DNA from: Phorcus lineatus
Lineage: Eukaryota; Mollusca; Gastropoda; Trochida; Trochidae
Assembly (NCBI GenBank): GCA_921293015.1
Contig: OV121089.1
Span: 48,741,220 to 48,805,219, forward strand
Reading direction: 5' to 3'
Length of the DNA stretch: 64,000 bases
In this document: positions 1 to 14,400 of the stretch, piece by piece
How the letters are laid out: each line of letters starts with the position of its first letter
Position numbering within the stretch: the first letter of the stretch is position 1
Program-made: the position numbers and the translations under genes
Notes under the pieces: model-generated
Told to the model about the DNA's origin: nothing
Database searches by the model: none
The model's input: the letters and a program-made list of their open reading frames with translations, nothing else

Positions 1-43
1 TCAAATGCCGCAACATGCAGCGTTCCAATACCCCGCATGTGCG

Positions 44-64
44 GCACTTTTGCGGCAAAAGTGC
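44..64. repeat. short GC-rich inverted repeat
   Basis: GCACTTTTGC is followed at once by its near-complement GGCAAAAGTGC, inside a patch (1-95) with many copies of TGCGG/CCGCA in otherwise AT-rich intronic sequence. It could form a small hairpin. It may be the edge of a dispersed repeat cut by the window start. No gene is seen in 1-412 apart from the splice acceptor at its end. Confidence 0.45.
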
Positions 65-146
65 GGATTTCCGCAACAGTTGCGGCATTCTCATGTACGG
101 GAAACAAGAAGATTGTACTTACATATAAGCATTATTTAATTTAATG

Positions 147-254
147 AAACGAGAGAAATCAGTGTGAAAATGTAACACATGAATGGATATTAATCTAATC
201 AAACGAGAGAAATCAGTGTGAAAATGTTACACATGAATGGATATTGATCCAATC
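147..254. repeat. 54-bp direct duplication, two copies
   Basis: The segment starting AAACGAGAGAAATCAGTGTG occurs at 147 and again at 201, a period of 54 bp, with only a few mismatches. It lies in the intron upstream of the first recognised exon. It looks like a local tandem duplication with no evident coding role. Confidence 0.8.
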
Positions 255-412
255 AAACACTCACAAAATTTCCTTTTCATTAATTCATTTCTTATTCATT
301 TTGTCTAAATGGACTTATTTTACGATCTCCTTCTAGTAGAATTCTTGTTCAAAATGGGTTTTCATCCTTCCATCAGGACTAATTCCTGATTAATATTTGT
401 ACTTTCTTGCAG

Positions 413-537
413 ACAGATCATATGGAGTGAACGTGGAAGAGCTAGGAGGATAAGTTCAGCTAACTACGACGGCTCTAACATCAGGAGGGTTGTCAATACC
501 TCATCAAACAGTTATGGATTGGCCGTTGACAATACGG
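413..537 (+). CDS. LDL-receptor class B (YWTD) repeat exon
   Basis: This internal exon encodes about 41 residues of a six-bladed YWTD beta-propeller, the extracellular ligand-handling fold of LDL-receptor-related proteins. The reading begins QIIWSERGRARRISSANYDG and continues SNIRRVV...YGLAVDNT. IIWSE is the YWTD-type strand, DGSNIR is the usual turn, and GLAVD is the conserved G-(L/I)-A-(V/L)-D strand. The acceptor is a pyrimidine tract ending CTTGCAG (412). The donor is GG followed by GTGAGT (538). The exon ends in phase 1, so the leftover G joins the CT of the exon at 46443 to give an alanine codon and the next blade, ANILYWSEG. Signal peptide, EGF and class A modules are not in the window, so the family member cannot be named. 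Confidence 0.85.
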
Positions 538-716
538 GTGAGTGAACATCTTCAGTGTGAGGTCTATTTCTGATTTGTTTTTATGCTTTCACTTTATTGA
601 TTTACATGATTATATTCATTGTTGTTAGATAGAGACTTTGAAAACTTTTACACATGAAGTTCTTTCAATTCGTCAAAGTGGATTTACAATACAATAAGTC
701 ATAACAACCATGCTAG

Positions 717-941
717 TGTATGTATAATATTGGTTGTACTATTTTAGTACACAGTGTAACATTTGACTGTACAATTGTGTGGTGCGTGTACATTTGACTG
801 TACAGCTGTGTTGTATCTATAATATTTATTGTACCATTTGTTATAAACAGTGTAACACTTGACTGTACAACTGTGTTGTATCTATTATATTGATTGTACC
901 ATTTGTAATACACAATGTAAAATTTGACTATAAAACTGTGT
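717..941. repeat. 65-bp tandem repeat, about 3.5 degenerate copies
   Basis: Units carrying TGTATCTATAATATT, GTACCATTTG and GTGTAACATTTGACTGTACA recur, with clear starts at 812 and 877 (65 bp apart) and a more diverged unit near 717. A partial extra copy of the TTTGACTGTACA part lies near 790. Short reading frames on the minus strand here are by-products of the repeat. Confidence 0.75.
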
Positions 942-1129
942 TTTGTTTTGACACCGAAAAGAGTAACAGGGAAATCCAGATAAGTTTAAAAATAGATGAG
1001 AAAACTTATCTTTGAAGATTTTGTAAATTGTTAACAACAATATTGTCAAAAGTGCTAAAATAGGTGAATTAAGTGGAGATGGGTTTTTTTCATTCAACAA
1101 TATGCAGGATTATCTCCCTTGGAAACAGA

Positions 1130-1350
1130 ACTTTACTTTTCACAGAGTAATACAACCTGATTCCCGTTCCTCGTTCCGCTTGCGCTAAAGAGAGGCCCAG
1201 GCAGCAATGACTGCATAGCTGCCGCCACTGGAGCAAAACAAAATGGCGGACGAGATAGGTTTATCACTGAAATTTCTTCGTTTTGGTATTTCCAGGTGAC
1301 GTCATGAAACGTCATTGTTGTCCCGTACTTTATGTCAATCGCCCGTCTCT
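1130..1350. other. GC-richer intronic patch with a CRE-like site
   Basis: Within AT-rich intron, this stretch is clearly richer in G+C and CpG. It holds a full palindromic TGACGTCA at 1297-1304, another ACGTCA nearby, and AAAATGGCGGAC (YY1-like) at about 1240. It could be an intronic regulatory island or a dispersed element. No coding frame is convincing. Confidence 0.3.
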
Positions 1351-3124
1351 ATGAATTTTTAGAACAAAGGGATAATTTGATTTTGACTTGTGTACTTGAC
1401 GAGGTGAGATGCAAAATGTAAACAAACACAGGCACGGTCACTGCGGTACTTAGAGGGGTGCTAACATCGAAGACAGTCACATTCCTCCCGATAATTGGTA
1501 TTTTTCTTCTCATGGAACCTCAATTTTACATTCCCAAATAAATATATGGTCAATGGCCGATGACCCTATTATCGAGGCAAAATTGCTGACCAAGAATAGT
1601 TGTATTTGCAAATTGCATAATAAATGAGTAAACCTAATCCAGAGGTGTCTAAAAAAATTTCAAACTTGTTACATCAAGTTGAGAGTTCTTCCATGTGCAT
1701 TGGTGTCTTCAGTGTTATTTTCATTTTGAAATTAATACTAATTCTCTTCATAAAATATTTCCCGTTGGGCTTGTACCTTGTTTTTTGAAGAGTTGTATAG
1801 TCAGTGATAATACATGTCCAAATTGAAAATGCATTAAAGGTTTCACATGTGTTTCACATTACATCTTTCTACAAAAATAAAAACCGAATAAAAATTAACC
1901 TTTCTGCCAAATTTAAAGAGGATATTAAAAGATTGAGAATAATTTTTAAAATCTTGTTTTATGTCATAAATAGGGCATAGTTGATTACAATGTTCACATT
2001 ATTCCGAAATAACATAACTTTAATTTTATCAAAACGTTAATTGTAAAAAATATACTAGTTTATTGACATAGTGTCCCAGCTTACTTACTAAAATGACTTC
2101 CCGGTAACCCAAGGCAAGGCACAATTGTACCAGTTCTAGTTACCGGTAAGCCTTAATATTCACCAAAACTACATTTTATTTCTTTATGATAATGTTAATT
2201 TGTTAATCTTTTTAAAAGATTTCAAATTATCAATTACATAAGAATCGATAACAGAGACACCTCTGTAAAAGACAATAAATGTTCATTTTATTTCTAATTT
2301 CATATTCTCGCCAGAAAGAAATATTTTTTACATATCTCTTTAGTTTATGTGTGCAGTTATTCGAAAAATATTTTTTTTAGATCGTACTAATGTTGATGAA
2401 AATATACATGAATATAATGTTAAGACCCTAACAAACGAGACATCCACTGAAAAAGACATTGGTCGGGACACAAATTAATAAATTAAATACACTACCGTCA
2501 CAGTGATTGGACAATTGAGACCGGTTAACCTCAGCTATCATAGCCATATAGCTCACACCAATATAGCCTTATGTACAACTAATGCAAAGATAACGTTTAT
2601 ATCTTGAAATAATTAACGACCCGCACTCAGGTAATCTACCAAAATAATTATTTTTCAGATTCGTACTTAATCAAAATTGTAAATGATCGGAAGAAATTAA
2701 TGAAATGTTGGAATAAATCTGCATGAACTTCGACATTAGCATTGTTCAAGTCACAAGCTCACTTTTACAAGGCAATTTTTAATTCACACCAGGCAAATGG
2801 TTCATCGCTCACACTATATATTTTATTGCATCAATAGATAGCGAATTTCAACAGAAAAGGCGTCCTACAGCTCTTTTTAGTGACAAATGTTGAATTAAAA
2901 AAAAAATTTAAAAAAAAGATATGTCACCAACATACAGATCTTATTTTTTTGATATCTTAATCATAAATCAAAACAAAACAAGAAGGGATGACGACATATA
3001 TATATTCATACTCTCAAGTTTGTTCTTGGTAGTACACCTGGCAATTTTATATCAGATATTACAGCGTCCACTGTTATAGTTTTAAATTGACCATGTAAAG
3101 AATGATTGAGCGTGAGCCTGCTTC
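1351..3124. other. AT-rich intron, nothing recognised
   Basis: Long A/T runs and scattered simple sequence. No reading frame, RNA gene or terminal-repeat structure was recognised on either strand. The 77-bp array begins at its right edge with GTGTATATATAACCGG. Confidence 0.6.
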
Positions 3125-5499
3125 ATGTGTGTATATATAACCGGTGTGTCATTCTCTCTGCAGCTAACATCCTGTATTGGAGTGAAGGTTATTTTTTGTC
3201 TCCACGTGTATATATAACCGGTGTGTCATTCTCTCTGCAGCTAACATCCAGTATTGGAGTGAAGGTTATTTTTTATCTCCACGTGTATATATAACCGGTG
3301 TGTCATTCTCTCTGCAGCTAACATCCAGTATTGGAGTGAAGGTTATTTTTTATCTCCACGTGTATATATAACCGGTGGGTCATTCTCTCTGCAGCTAACA
3401 TCCAGTATTGGAGTGAAGGTTATTTTTTATCTCCACGTGTATATATAACCGGTGTGTCATTCTCTCTGCAGCTAACATACTGTATTGGAGTGAAGGTTAT
3501 TTTTTATCTCCACGTGTATATATTACCGGTGAGTCGTTCTCTCTGCAGCTAACATACTGTATTGGAGTGAAGGTTATTTTTTATCTCCACGTGTATATAT
3601 AACCGGTGTGTCGTTCTCTCTGCAGCTAACATCCTGTATTGGAGTGAAGGTTATTTTTTATCTCCACGTGTATATATAACCGGTGGGTCATTCTCTCTGC
3701 AGCTAACATACTGTATTGGAGTGAAGGTTATTTTTTATCTCCACGTGTATATATAACCGGTGTGTCGTTCTCTCTGCAGCTAACATCCTGTATTGGAGTG
3801 AAGGTTATTTTTTATCTCCACGTGTATATATAACCGGTGTGTCGTTCTCTCTGCAGCTAACATCCTGTATTGGAGTGAAGGTTATTTTTCATCTCCACGT
3901 GTGTATATATAACCGGTGTGTCGTTCTCTCTGCAGCTAACATCCTGTATTGGAGTGAAGGTTATTTTTCATCTCCACGTGTGTATATATAACCGGTGTGT
4001 CGTTCTCTCTGCAGCTAACATCCTGTATTGGAGTGAAGGTTATTTTTTATCTCCACGTGTATATATAACCGGTGTGTCGTTCTCTCTGCAGCTAACATAC
4101 TGTATTGGAGTGAAGGTTATTTTTTATCTCCACGTGTATATATAACCGGTGAGTCGTTCTCTCTGCAGCTAACATACTGTATTGGAGTGAAGGTTATTTT
4201 TTATCTCCACGTGTATATATAACCGGTGAGTCGTTCTCTCTGCAGCTAACATCCTGTATTGGAGTGAAGGTTATTTTTTATCTCCACGTGTATATATAAC
4301 CGGTGTGTCGTTCTCTCTGCAGCTAACATACTGTATTGGAGTGAAGGTTATTTTTTATCTCCACGTGTATATATAACCGGTGTGTCGTTCTCTCTGCAGC
4401 TAACATACTGTATTGGAGTGAAGGTTATTTTTTATCTCCACGTGTATATATAACCGGTGTGTCGTTCTCTCTGCAGCTAACATACTGTATTGGAGTGAAG
4501 GTTATTTTTTATCTCCACGTGTATATATAACCGGTGAGTCGTTCTCTCTGCAGCTAACATACTGTATTGGAGTGAAGGTTATTTTTTATCTCAACGTGTA
4601 TATATAACCGGTGTGTCGTTCTCTCTGCAGCTAACATACTGTATTGGAGTGAAAGTTATTTTTTATTTTCAAGTGTATATATAACCGGTGTGTCGTTCTC
4701 TCTGCAGCTAACATCCTGTATTGGAGTGAAGGTTATTTTTTATCTCCACGTGTATATATAACCGGTGTGTCGTTCTCTCTGCAGCTAACATCCTGTATTG
4801 GAGTGAAAGTTATTTTTTATTTTCAAGTGTATATATAACCGGTGTGTCGTTCTCTCTGCAGCTAACATCCTGTATTGGAGTGAAGGTTATTTTTTATCTC
4901 CACGTGTATATATAACCGGTGTGTCGTTCTCTCTGCAGCTAACATCCTGTATTGGAGTGAAGGTTATTTTTTATCTCCACGTGTATATATAACTGATGTG
5001 TTGTTCACTCTGCAGCTAACATACTGTATTGGAGTGAAGGTTATTTTTTATCTCCACGTGTATATATAACTGATGTGTTGTTCACTCTGCAGCTAACATC
5101 CAGTATTGGAGTGAAGGTTATTTTTCATCTCCACGTGTATATATAACTGATGTGTTGCTCTCTCTGCAGCTAACATCCAGTATTGGAGTGAAGGTTATTT
5201 TTTATCTCCACGTGTATATATAACTGATGTGTTGTTCACTCTGCAGCTAACATACTGTATTGGAGTGAAGGTTATTTTTTATCTCCACGTGTATATATAA
5301 CTGATGTATTGTTCACTCTGCAGCTAACATACTGTATTGGAGTGAAGGTTATTTTTTATCTCCACGTGTATATATAACTGATGTGTTGTTCACTCTGCAG
5401 CTAACATCCAGTATTGGAGTGAAGGTTATTTTTTATCTCCACGTGTATATATAACTGATGTGTTGTTCACTCTGCAGCTAACATACTGTATTGGAGTGA

Positions 5500-8400
5500 A
5501 GGTTATTTTTTATCTCCACGTGTATATATAACCGGTGTGTCGTTCTCTCTGCAGCTAACATCCTGTATTGGAGTGAAGGTTATTTTTCATCTCCACGTGT
5601 ATATATAACTGATGTGTTGTTCACTCTGCAGCTAACATACTGTATTGGAGTGAAGGTTATTTTTCATCTCCACGTGTATATATAACTGATGTGTTGTTCA
5701 CTCTGCAGCTAACATACTGTATTGGAGTGAAGGTTATTTTTTATCTCCACGTGTATATATAACTGATGTGTTGCTCTCTCTGCAGCTAACATCCAGTATT
5801 GGAGTGAAGGTTATTTTTTATCTCCACGTGTATATATAACTGATGTGTTGTTCACTCTGCAGCTAACATACTGTATTGGAGTGAAGGTTATTTTTTATCT
5901 CCACGTGTATATATAACTGATGTATTGTTCACTCTGCAGCTAACATACTGTATTGGAGTGAAGGTTATTTTTTATCTCCACGTGTATATATAACTGATGT
6001 GTTGTTCACTCTGCAGCTAACATACTGTATTGGAGTGAAGGTTATTTTTTATCTCCACGTGTATATATAACTGATGTGTTGCTCTCTCTGCAGCTAACAT
6101 CCAGTATTGGAGTGAAGGTTATTTTTTATCTCCACGTGTATATATAACTGATGTGTTGTTCACTCTGCAGCTAACATACTGTATTGGAGTGAAGGTTATT
6201 TTTTATCTCCACGTGTATATATAACCGGTGTGTCGTTCTCTCTGCAGCTAACATCCTGTATTGGAGTGAAGGTTATTTTTCATCTCCACGTGTATATCTA
6301 ACTGATGTGTTGTTCACTCTGCAGCTAACATACTGTATTGGAGTGAAGGTTATTTTTCATCTCCACGTGTATATATAACTGATGTGTTGTTCACTCTGCA
6401 GCTAACATACTGTATTGGAGTGAAGGTTATTTTTTATCTCCACGTGTATATATAACTGATGTGTTGCTCTCTCTGCAGCTAACATCCAGTATTGGAGTGA
6501 AGGTTATTTTTTATCTCCACGTGTATATATAACTGATGTGTTGTTTACTCTGCAGCTAACATACTGTATTGGAGTGAAGGTTATTTTTCATCTCCACGTG
6601 TATATATAACTGATGTGTTGTTCACTCTGCAGCTAACATACTGTATTGGAGTGAAGGTTATTTTTTATCTCCACGTGTATATATAACTGATGTGTTGCTC
6701 TCTCTGCAGCTAACATCCAGTATTGGAGTGAAGGTTATTTTTTATCTCCACGTGTATATATAACTGATGTGTTGTTTACTCTGCAGCTAACATACTGTAT
6801 TGGAGTGAAGGTTATTTTTTATCTCCACGTGTATATATAACTGATGTATTGTTCACTCTGCAGCTAACATACTGTATTGGAGTGAAGGTTATTTTTTATC
6901 TCCACGTGTATATATAACTGATGTGTTGTTCACTCTGCAGCTAACATCCAGTATTGGAGTGAAGGTTATTTTTTATCTCCACGTGTATATATAACTGATG
7001 TGTTGCTCTCTCTGCAGCTAACATACTGTATTGGAGTGAAGGTTATTTTTCATCTCCACGTGTATATATAACTGATGTGTTGTTCACTCTGCAGCTAACA
7101 TACTGTATTGGAGTGAAGGTTATTTTTTATCTCCACGTGTATATATAACTGATGTGTTGCTCTCTCTGCAGCTAACATCCAGTATTGGAGTGAAGGTTAT
7201 TTTTTATCTCCACGTGTATATATAACTGATGTGTTGTTCACTCTGCAGCTAACATACTGTATTGGAGTGAAGGTTATTTTTTATCTCCACGTGTATATAT
7301 AACTGATGTGTTGCTCTCTCTGCAGCTAACATCCAGTATTGGAGTGAAGGTTATTTTTTATCTCCACGTGTATATATAACTGATGTCTTGCTCTCTCTGC
7401 AGCTAACATACTGTATTGGAGTGAAGGTTATTTTTTATCTCCACGTGTATATATAACCGGTGTGTTGTTCACTCTGCAGCTAACATACTGTATTGGAGTG
7501 AAGGTTATTTTTCATCTCCACGTGTATATATAACCGGTGTGTCGTTCTCTCTGCAGCTAACATACTGTATTGGAGTGAAGGTTATTTTTCATCTCCACGT
7601 GTATATATAACCGGTGTGTCGTTCTCTCTGCAGCTAACATACTGTATTGGAGTGAAGGTTATTTTTTATCTCCACGTGTATATATAACTGATGTGTTGTT
7701 CACTCTGCAGCTAACATACTGTATTGGAGTGAAGGTTATTTTTTATCTCCACGTGTATATATAACTGATGTGTTGTTCACTCTGCAGCTAACATACTGTA
7801 TTGGAGTGAAGGTTATTTTTTATCTCCACGTGTATATATAACTGATGAGTCATTCTCTCTGCAGCTAACATCCTGTATTGGAGTGAAGGTTATTTTTTAT
7901 CTCCACGTGTATATATAACTGATGTATTTTTCACTCTGCAGCTAACATACTGTATTGGAGTGAAGGTTATTTTTTATCTCCACGTGTATATATAACTGAT
8001 GTGTTGTTCACTCTGCAGCTAACATACTGTATTGGAGTGAAGGTTATTTTTTATCTCCACGTGTATATATAACTGATGTGTTGCTCTCTCTGCAGCTAAC
8101 ATACTGTATTGGAGTGAAGGTTATTTTTTATCTCCACGTGTATATATAACTGATGTGTTGTTCACTCTGCAGCTAACATACTGTATTGGAGTGAAGGTTA
8201 TTTTTTATCTCCACGTGTATATATAACTGATGTGTTGTTCACTCTGCAGCTAACATCCAGTATTGGAGTGAAGGTTATTTTTTATCTCCACGTGTATATA
8301 TAACTGATGTGTTGTTCACTCTGCAGCTAACATACTGTATTGGAGTGAAGGTTATTTTTTATCTCCACGTGTATATATAACTGATGTGTTGCTCTCTCTG

Positions 8401-11400
8401 CAGCTAACATCCAGTATTGGAGTGAAGGTTATTTTTTATCTCCACGTGTATATATAACTGATGTGTTGCTCTCTCTGCAGCTAACATCCAGTATTGGAGT
8501 GAAGGTTATTTTTTATCTCCACGTGTGTATATAACTGATGTGTTGTTCTCTCTGCAGCTAACATCCTGTATTGGAGTGAAGGTTATTTTTCATCTCCACG
8601 TGTATATATAACTGATGTGTTGCTCTCTCTGCAGCTAACATCCTGTATTGGAGTGAAGGTTATTTTTTATCTCCACGTGTATATATAACTGATGTGTTGC
8701 TCTCTCTGCAGCTAACATACTGTATTGGAGTGAAGGTTATTTTTTATCTCCACGTGTATATATAACTGATGTGTTGTTCACTCTGCAGCTAACATACTGT
8801 ATTGGAGTGACGGTTATTTTTTATCTCCACGTGTATATATAACTGATGTGTTGCTCTCTCTGCAGCTAACATACTGTATTGGAGTGAAGGTTATTTTTTA
8901 TCTCCACGTGTATATATAACTGATGTGTTGTTCACTCTGCAGCTAACATACTGTATTGGAGTGAAGGTTATTTTTTATCTCCACGTGTATATATAACTGA
9001 TGTGTTGCTCTCTCTGCAGCTAACATCCAGTATTGGAGTGAAGGTTATTTTTTATCTCCACGTGTATATATAACTGATGTGTTGTTTACTCTGCAGCTAA
9101 CATACTGTATTGGAGTGAAGGTTATTTTTCATCTCCACGTGTATATATAACTGATGTGTTGTTCACTCTGCAGCTAACATACTGTATTGGAGTGAAGGTT
9201 ATTTTTTATCTCCACGTGTATATATAACTGATGTGTTGCTCTCTCTGCAGCTAACATCCAGTATTGGAGTGAAGGTTATTTTTTATCTCCACGTGTATAT
9301 ATAACTGATGTGTTGTTTACTCTGCAGCTAACATACTGTATTGGAGTGAAGGTTATTTTTTATCTCCACGTGTATATATAACTGATGTATTGTTCACTCT
9401 GCAGCTAACATACTGTATTGGAGTGAAGGTTATTTTTTATCTCCACGTGTATATATAACTGATGTGTTGTTCACTCTGCAGCTAACATACTGTATTGGAG
9501 TGAAGGTTATTTTTTATCTCCACGTGTATATATAACTGATGTGTTGTTCACTCTGCAGCTAACATCCAGTATTGGAGTGAAGGTTATTTTTTATCTCCAC
9601 GTGTATATATAACTGATGTGTTGTTCACTCTGCAGCTAACATACTGTATTGGAGTGAAGGTTATTTTTTATCTCCACGTGTATATATAACTGATGTGTTG
9701 CTCTCTCTGCAGCTAACATCCAGTATTGGAGTGAAGGTTATTTTTTATCTCCACGTGTATATATAACTGATGTGTTGCTCTCTCTGCAGCTAACATCCAG
9801 TATTGGAGTGAAGGTTATTTTTTATCTCCACGTGTGTATATAACTGATGTGTTGTTCTCTCTGCAGCTAACATCCTGTATTGGAGTGAAGGTTATTTTTC
9901 ATCTCCACGTGTATATATAACTGATGTGTTGCTCTCTCTGCAGCTAACATACTGTATTGGAGTGAAGGTTATTTTTTATCTCCACGTGTATATATAACTG
10001 ATGTGTTGCTCTCTCTGCAGCTAACATACTGTATTGGAGTGAAGGTTATTTTTTATCTCCACGTGTATATATAACTGATGTGTTGTTCACTCTGCAGCTA
10101 ACATACTGTATTGGAGTGACGGTTATTTTTTATCTCCACGTGTATATATAACTGATGTGTTGCTCTCTCTGCAGCTAACATACTGTATTGGAGTGAAGGT
10201 TATTTTTTATCTCCACGTGTATATATAACTGATGTGTTGTTCTCTCTGCAGCTAACATACTGTATTGGAGTGAAGGTTATTTTTTATCTCCACGTGTATA
10301 TATAACTGATGTGTTGCTCTCTCTGCAGCTAACATCCAGTATTGGAGTGAAGGTTATTTTTTATCTCCACGTGTATATATAACTGATGTGTTGTTTACTC
10401 TGCAGCTAACATACTGTATTGGAGTGAAGGTTATTTTTCATCTCCACGTGTATATATAACTGATGTGTTGTTCACTCTGCAGCTAACATACTGTATTGGA
10501 GTGAAGGTTATTTTTTATCTCCACGTGTATATATAACTGATGTGTTGCTCTCTCTGCAGCTAACATCCAGTATTGGAGTGAAGGTTATTTTTTATCTCCA
10601 CGTGTATATATAACTGATGTGTTGTTTACTCTGCAGCTAACATACTGTATTGGAGTGAAGGTTATTTTTTATCTCCACGTGTATATATAACTGATGTATT
10701 GTTCACTCTGCAGCTAACATACTGTATTGGAGTGAAGGTTATTTTTTATCTCCACGTGTATATATAACTGATGTGTTGTTCACTCTGCAGCTAACATCCA
10801 GTATTGGAGTGAAGGTTATTTTTTATCTCCACGTGTATATATAACTGATGTGTTGCTCTCTCTGCAGCTAACATACTGTATTGGAGTGAAGGTTATTTTT
10901 TATCTCCACGTGTGTATATAACTGATGTGTTGTTCTCTCTGCAGCTAACATCCTGTATTGGAGTGAAGGTTATTTTTCATCTCCACGTGTATATATAACT
11001 GATGTGTTGCTCTCTCTGCAGCTAACATACTGTATTGGAGTGAAGGTTATTTTTTATCTCCACGTGTATATATAACTGATGTGTTGCTCTCTCTGCAGCT
11101 AACATACTGTATTGGAGTGAAGGTTATTTTTTATCTCCACGTGTATATATAACCGGTGTGTCGTTCTCTCTGCAGCTAACATCCTGTATTGGAGTGAAGG
11201 TTATTTTTCATCTCCACGTGTATATATAACTGATGTGTTGTTCACTCTGCAGCTAACATACTGTATTGGAGTGAAGGTTATTTTTCATCTCCACGTGTAT
11301 ATATAACTGATGTGTTGTTCACTCTGCAGCTAACATACTGTATTGGAGTGAAGGTTATTTTTTATCTCCACGTGTATATATAACTGATGTGTTGCTCTCT

Positions 11401-14400
11401 CTGCAGCTAACATCCAGTATTGGAGTGAAGGTTATTTTTTATCTCCACGTGTATATATAACTGATGTGTTGTTCACTCTGCAGCTAACATACTGTATTGG
11501 AGTGAAGGTTATTTTTTATCTCCACGTGTATATATAACTGATGTATTGTTCACTCTGCAGCTAACATACTGTATTGGAGTGAAGGTTATTTTTTATCTCC
11601 ACGTGTATATATAACTGATGTGTTGTTCACTCTGCAGCTAACATACTGTATTGGAGTGAAGGTTATTTTTTATCTCCACGTGTATATATAACTGATGTGT
11701 TGCTCTCTCTGCAGCTAACATCCAGTATTGGAGTGAAGGTTATTTTTTATCTCCACGTGTATATATAACTGATGTGTTGTTCACTCTGCAGCTAACATAC
11801 TGTATTGGAGTGAAGGTTATTTTTTATCTCCACGTGTATATATAACCGGTGTGTCGTTCTCTCTGCAGCTAACATCCTGTATTGGAGTGAAGGTTATTTT
11901 TCATCTCCACGTGTATATCTAACTGATGTGTTGTTCACTCTGCAGCTAACATACTGTATTGGAGTGAAGGTTATTTTTCATCTCCACGTGTATATATAAC
12001 TGATGTGTTGTTCACTCTGCAGCTAACATACTGTATTGGAGTGAAGGTTATTTTTTATCTCCACGTGTATATATAACTGATGTGTTGCTCTCTCTGCAGC
12101 TAACATCCAGTATTGGAGTGAAGGTTATTTTTTATCTCCACGTGTATATATAACTGATGTGTTGTTTACTCTGCAGCTAACATACTGTATTGGAGTGAAG
12201 GTTATTTTTCATCTCCACGTGTATATATAACTGATGTGTTGTTCACTCTGCAGCTAACATACTGTATTGGAGTGAAGGTTATTTTTTATCTCCACGTGTA
12301 TATATAACTGATGTGTTGCTCTCTCTGCAGCTAACATCCAGTATTGGAGTGAAGGTTATTTTTTATCTCCACGTGTATATATAACTGATGTGTTGTTTAC
12401 TCTGCAGCTAACATACTGTATTGGAGTGAAGGTTATTTTTTATCTCCACGTGTATATATAACTGATGTATTGTTCACTCTGCAGCTAACATACTGTATTG
12501 GAGTGAAGGTTATTTTTTATCTCCACGTGTATATATAACTGATGTGTTGTTCACTCTGCAGCTAACATCCAGTATTGGAGTGAAGGTTATTTTTTATCTC
12601 CACGTGTATATATAACTGATGTGTTGCTCTCTCTGCAGCTAACATACTGTATTGGAGTGAAGGTTATTTTTCATCTCCACGTGTATATATAACTGATGTG
12701 TTGTTCACTCTGCAGCTAACATACTGTATTGGAGTGAAGGTTATTTTTTATCTCCACGTGTATATATAACTGATGTGTTGCTCTCTCTGCAGCTAACATC
12801 CAGTATTGGAGTGAAGGTTATTTTTTATCTCCACGTGTATATATAACTGATGTGTTGTTCACTCTGCAGCTAACATACTGTATTGGAGTGAAGGTTATTT
12901 TTTATCTCCACGTGTATATATAAATGATGTGTTGCTCTCTCTGCAGCTAACATCCAGTATTGGAGTGAAGGTTATTTTTTATCTCCACGTGTATATATAA
13001 CTGATGTCTTGCTCTCTCTGCAGCTAACATACTGTATTGGAGTGAAGGTTATTTTTTATCTCCACGTGTATATATAACCGGTGTGTTGTTCACTCTGCAG
13101 CTAACATACTGTATTGGAGTGAAGGTTATTTTTCATCTCCACGTGTATATATAACCGGTGTGTCGTTCTCTCTGCAGCTAACATACTGTATTGGAGTGAA
13201 GGTTATTTTTCATCTCCACGTGTATATATAACCGGTGTGTCGTTCTCTCTGCAGCTAACATACTGTATTGGAGTGAAGGTTATTTTTTATCTCCACGTGT
13301 ATATATAACTGATGTGTTGTTCACTCTGCAGCTAACATACTGTATTGGAGTGAAGGTTATTTTTTATCTCCACGTGTATATATAACTGATGTGTTGTTCA
13401 CTCTGCAGCTAACATACTGTATTGGAGTGAAGGTTATTTTTTATCTCCACGTGTATATATAACTGATGAGTCATTCTCTCTGCAGCTAACATCCTGTATT
13501 GGAGTGAAGGTTATTTTTTATCTCCACGTGTATATATAACTGATGTATTTTTCACTCTGCAGCTAACATACTGTATTGGAGTGAAGGTTATTTTTTATCT
13601 CCACGTGTATATATAACTGATGTGTTGTTCACTCTGCAGCTAACATACTGTATTGGAGTGAAGGTTATTTTTTATCTCCACGTGTATATATAACTGATGT
13701 GTTGCTCTCTCTGCAGCTAACATACTGTATTGGAGTGAAGGTTATTTTTTATCTCCACGTGTATATATAACTGATGTGTTGTTCACTCTGCAGCTAACAT
13801 ACTGTATTGGAGTGAAGGTTATTTTTTATCTCCACGTGTATATATAACTGATGTGTTGTTCACTCTGCAGCTAACATCCAGTATTGGAGTGAAGGTTATT
13901 TTTTATCTCCACGTGTATATATAACTGATGTGTTGTTCACTCTGCAGCTAACATACTGTATTGGAGTGAAGGTTATTTTTTATCTCCACGTGTATATATA
14001 ACTGATGTGTTGCTCTCTCTGCAGCTAACATCCAGTATTGGAGTGAAGGTTATTTTTTATCTCCACGTGTATATATAACTGATGTGTTGCTCTCTCTGCA
14101 GCTAACATCCAGTATTGGAGTGAAGGTTATTTTTTATCTCCACGTGTGTATATAACTGATGTGTTGTTCTCTCTGCAGCTAACATCCTGTATTGGAGTGA
14201 AGGTTATTTTTCATCTCCACGTGTATATATAACTGATGTGTTGCTCTCTCTGCAGCTAACATACTGTATTGGAGTGAAGGTTATTTTTTATCTCCACGTG
14301 TATATATAACTGATGTGTTGCTCTCTCTGCAGCTAACATACTGTATTGGAGTGAAGGTTATTTTTTATCTCCACGTGTATATATAACTGATGTGTTGTTC

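Noticed and set aside
3106..4145. Open frames reading across the 77-bp array, for example with YWSEGYFLSPRVYITG
   Set aside because: The frames exist because the unit includes exon-derived sequence and has few stops; 77 is not a multiple of three and every frame meets TAA within two or three units.
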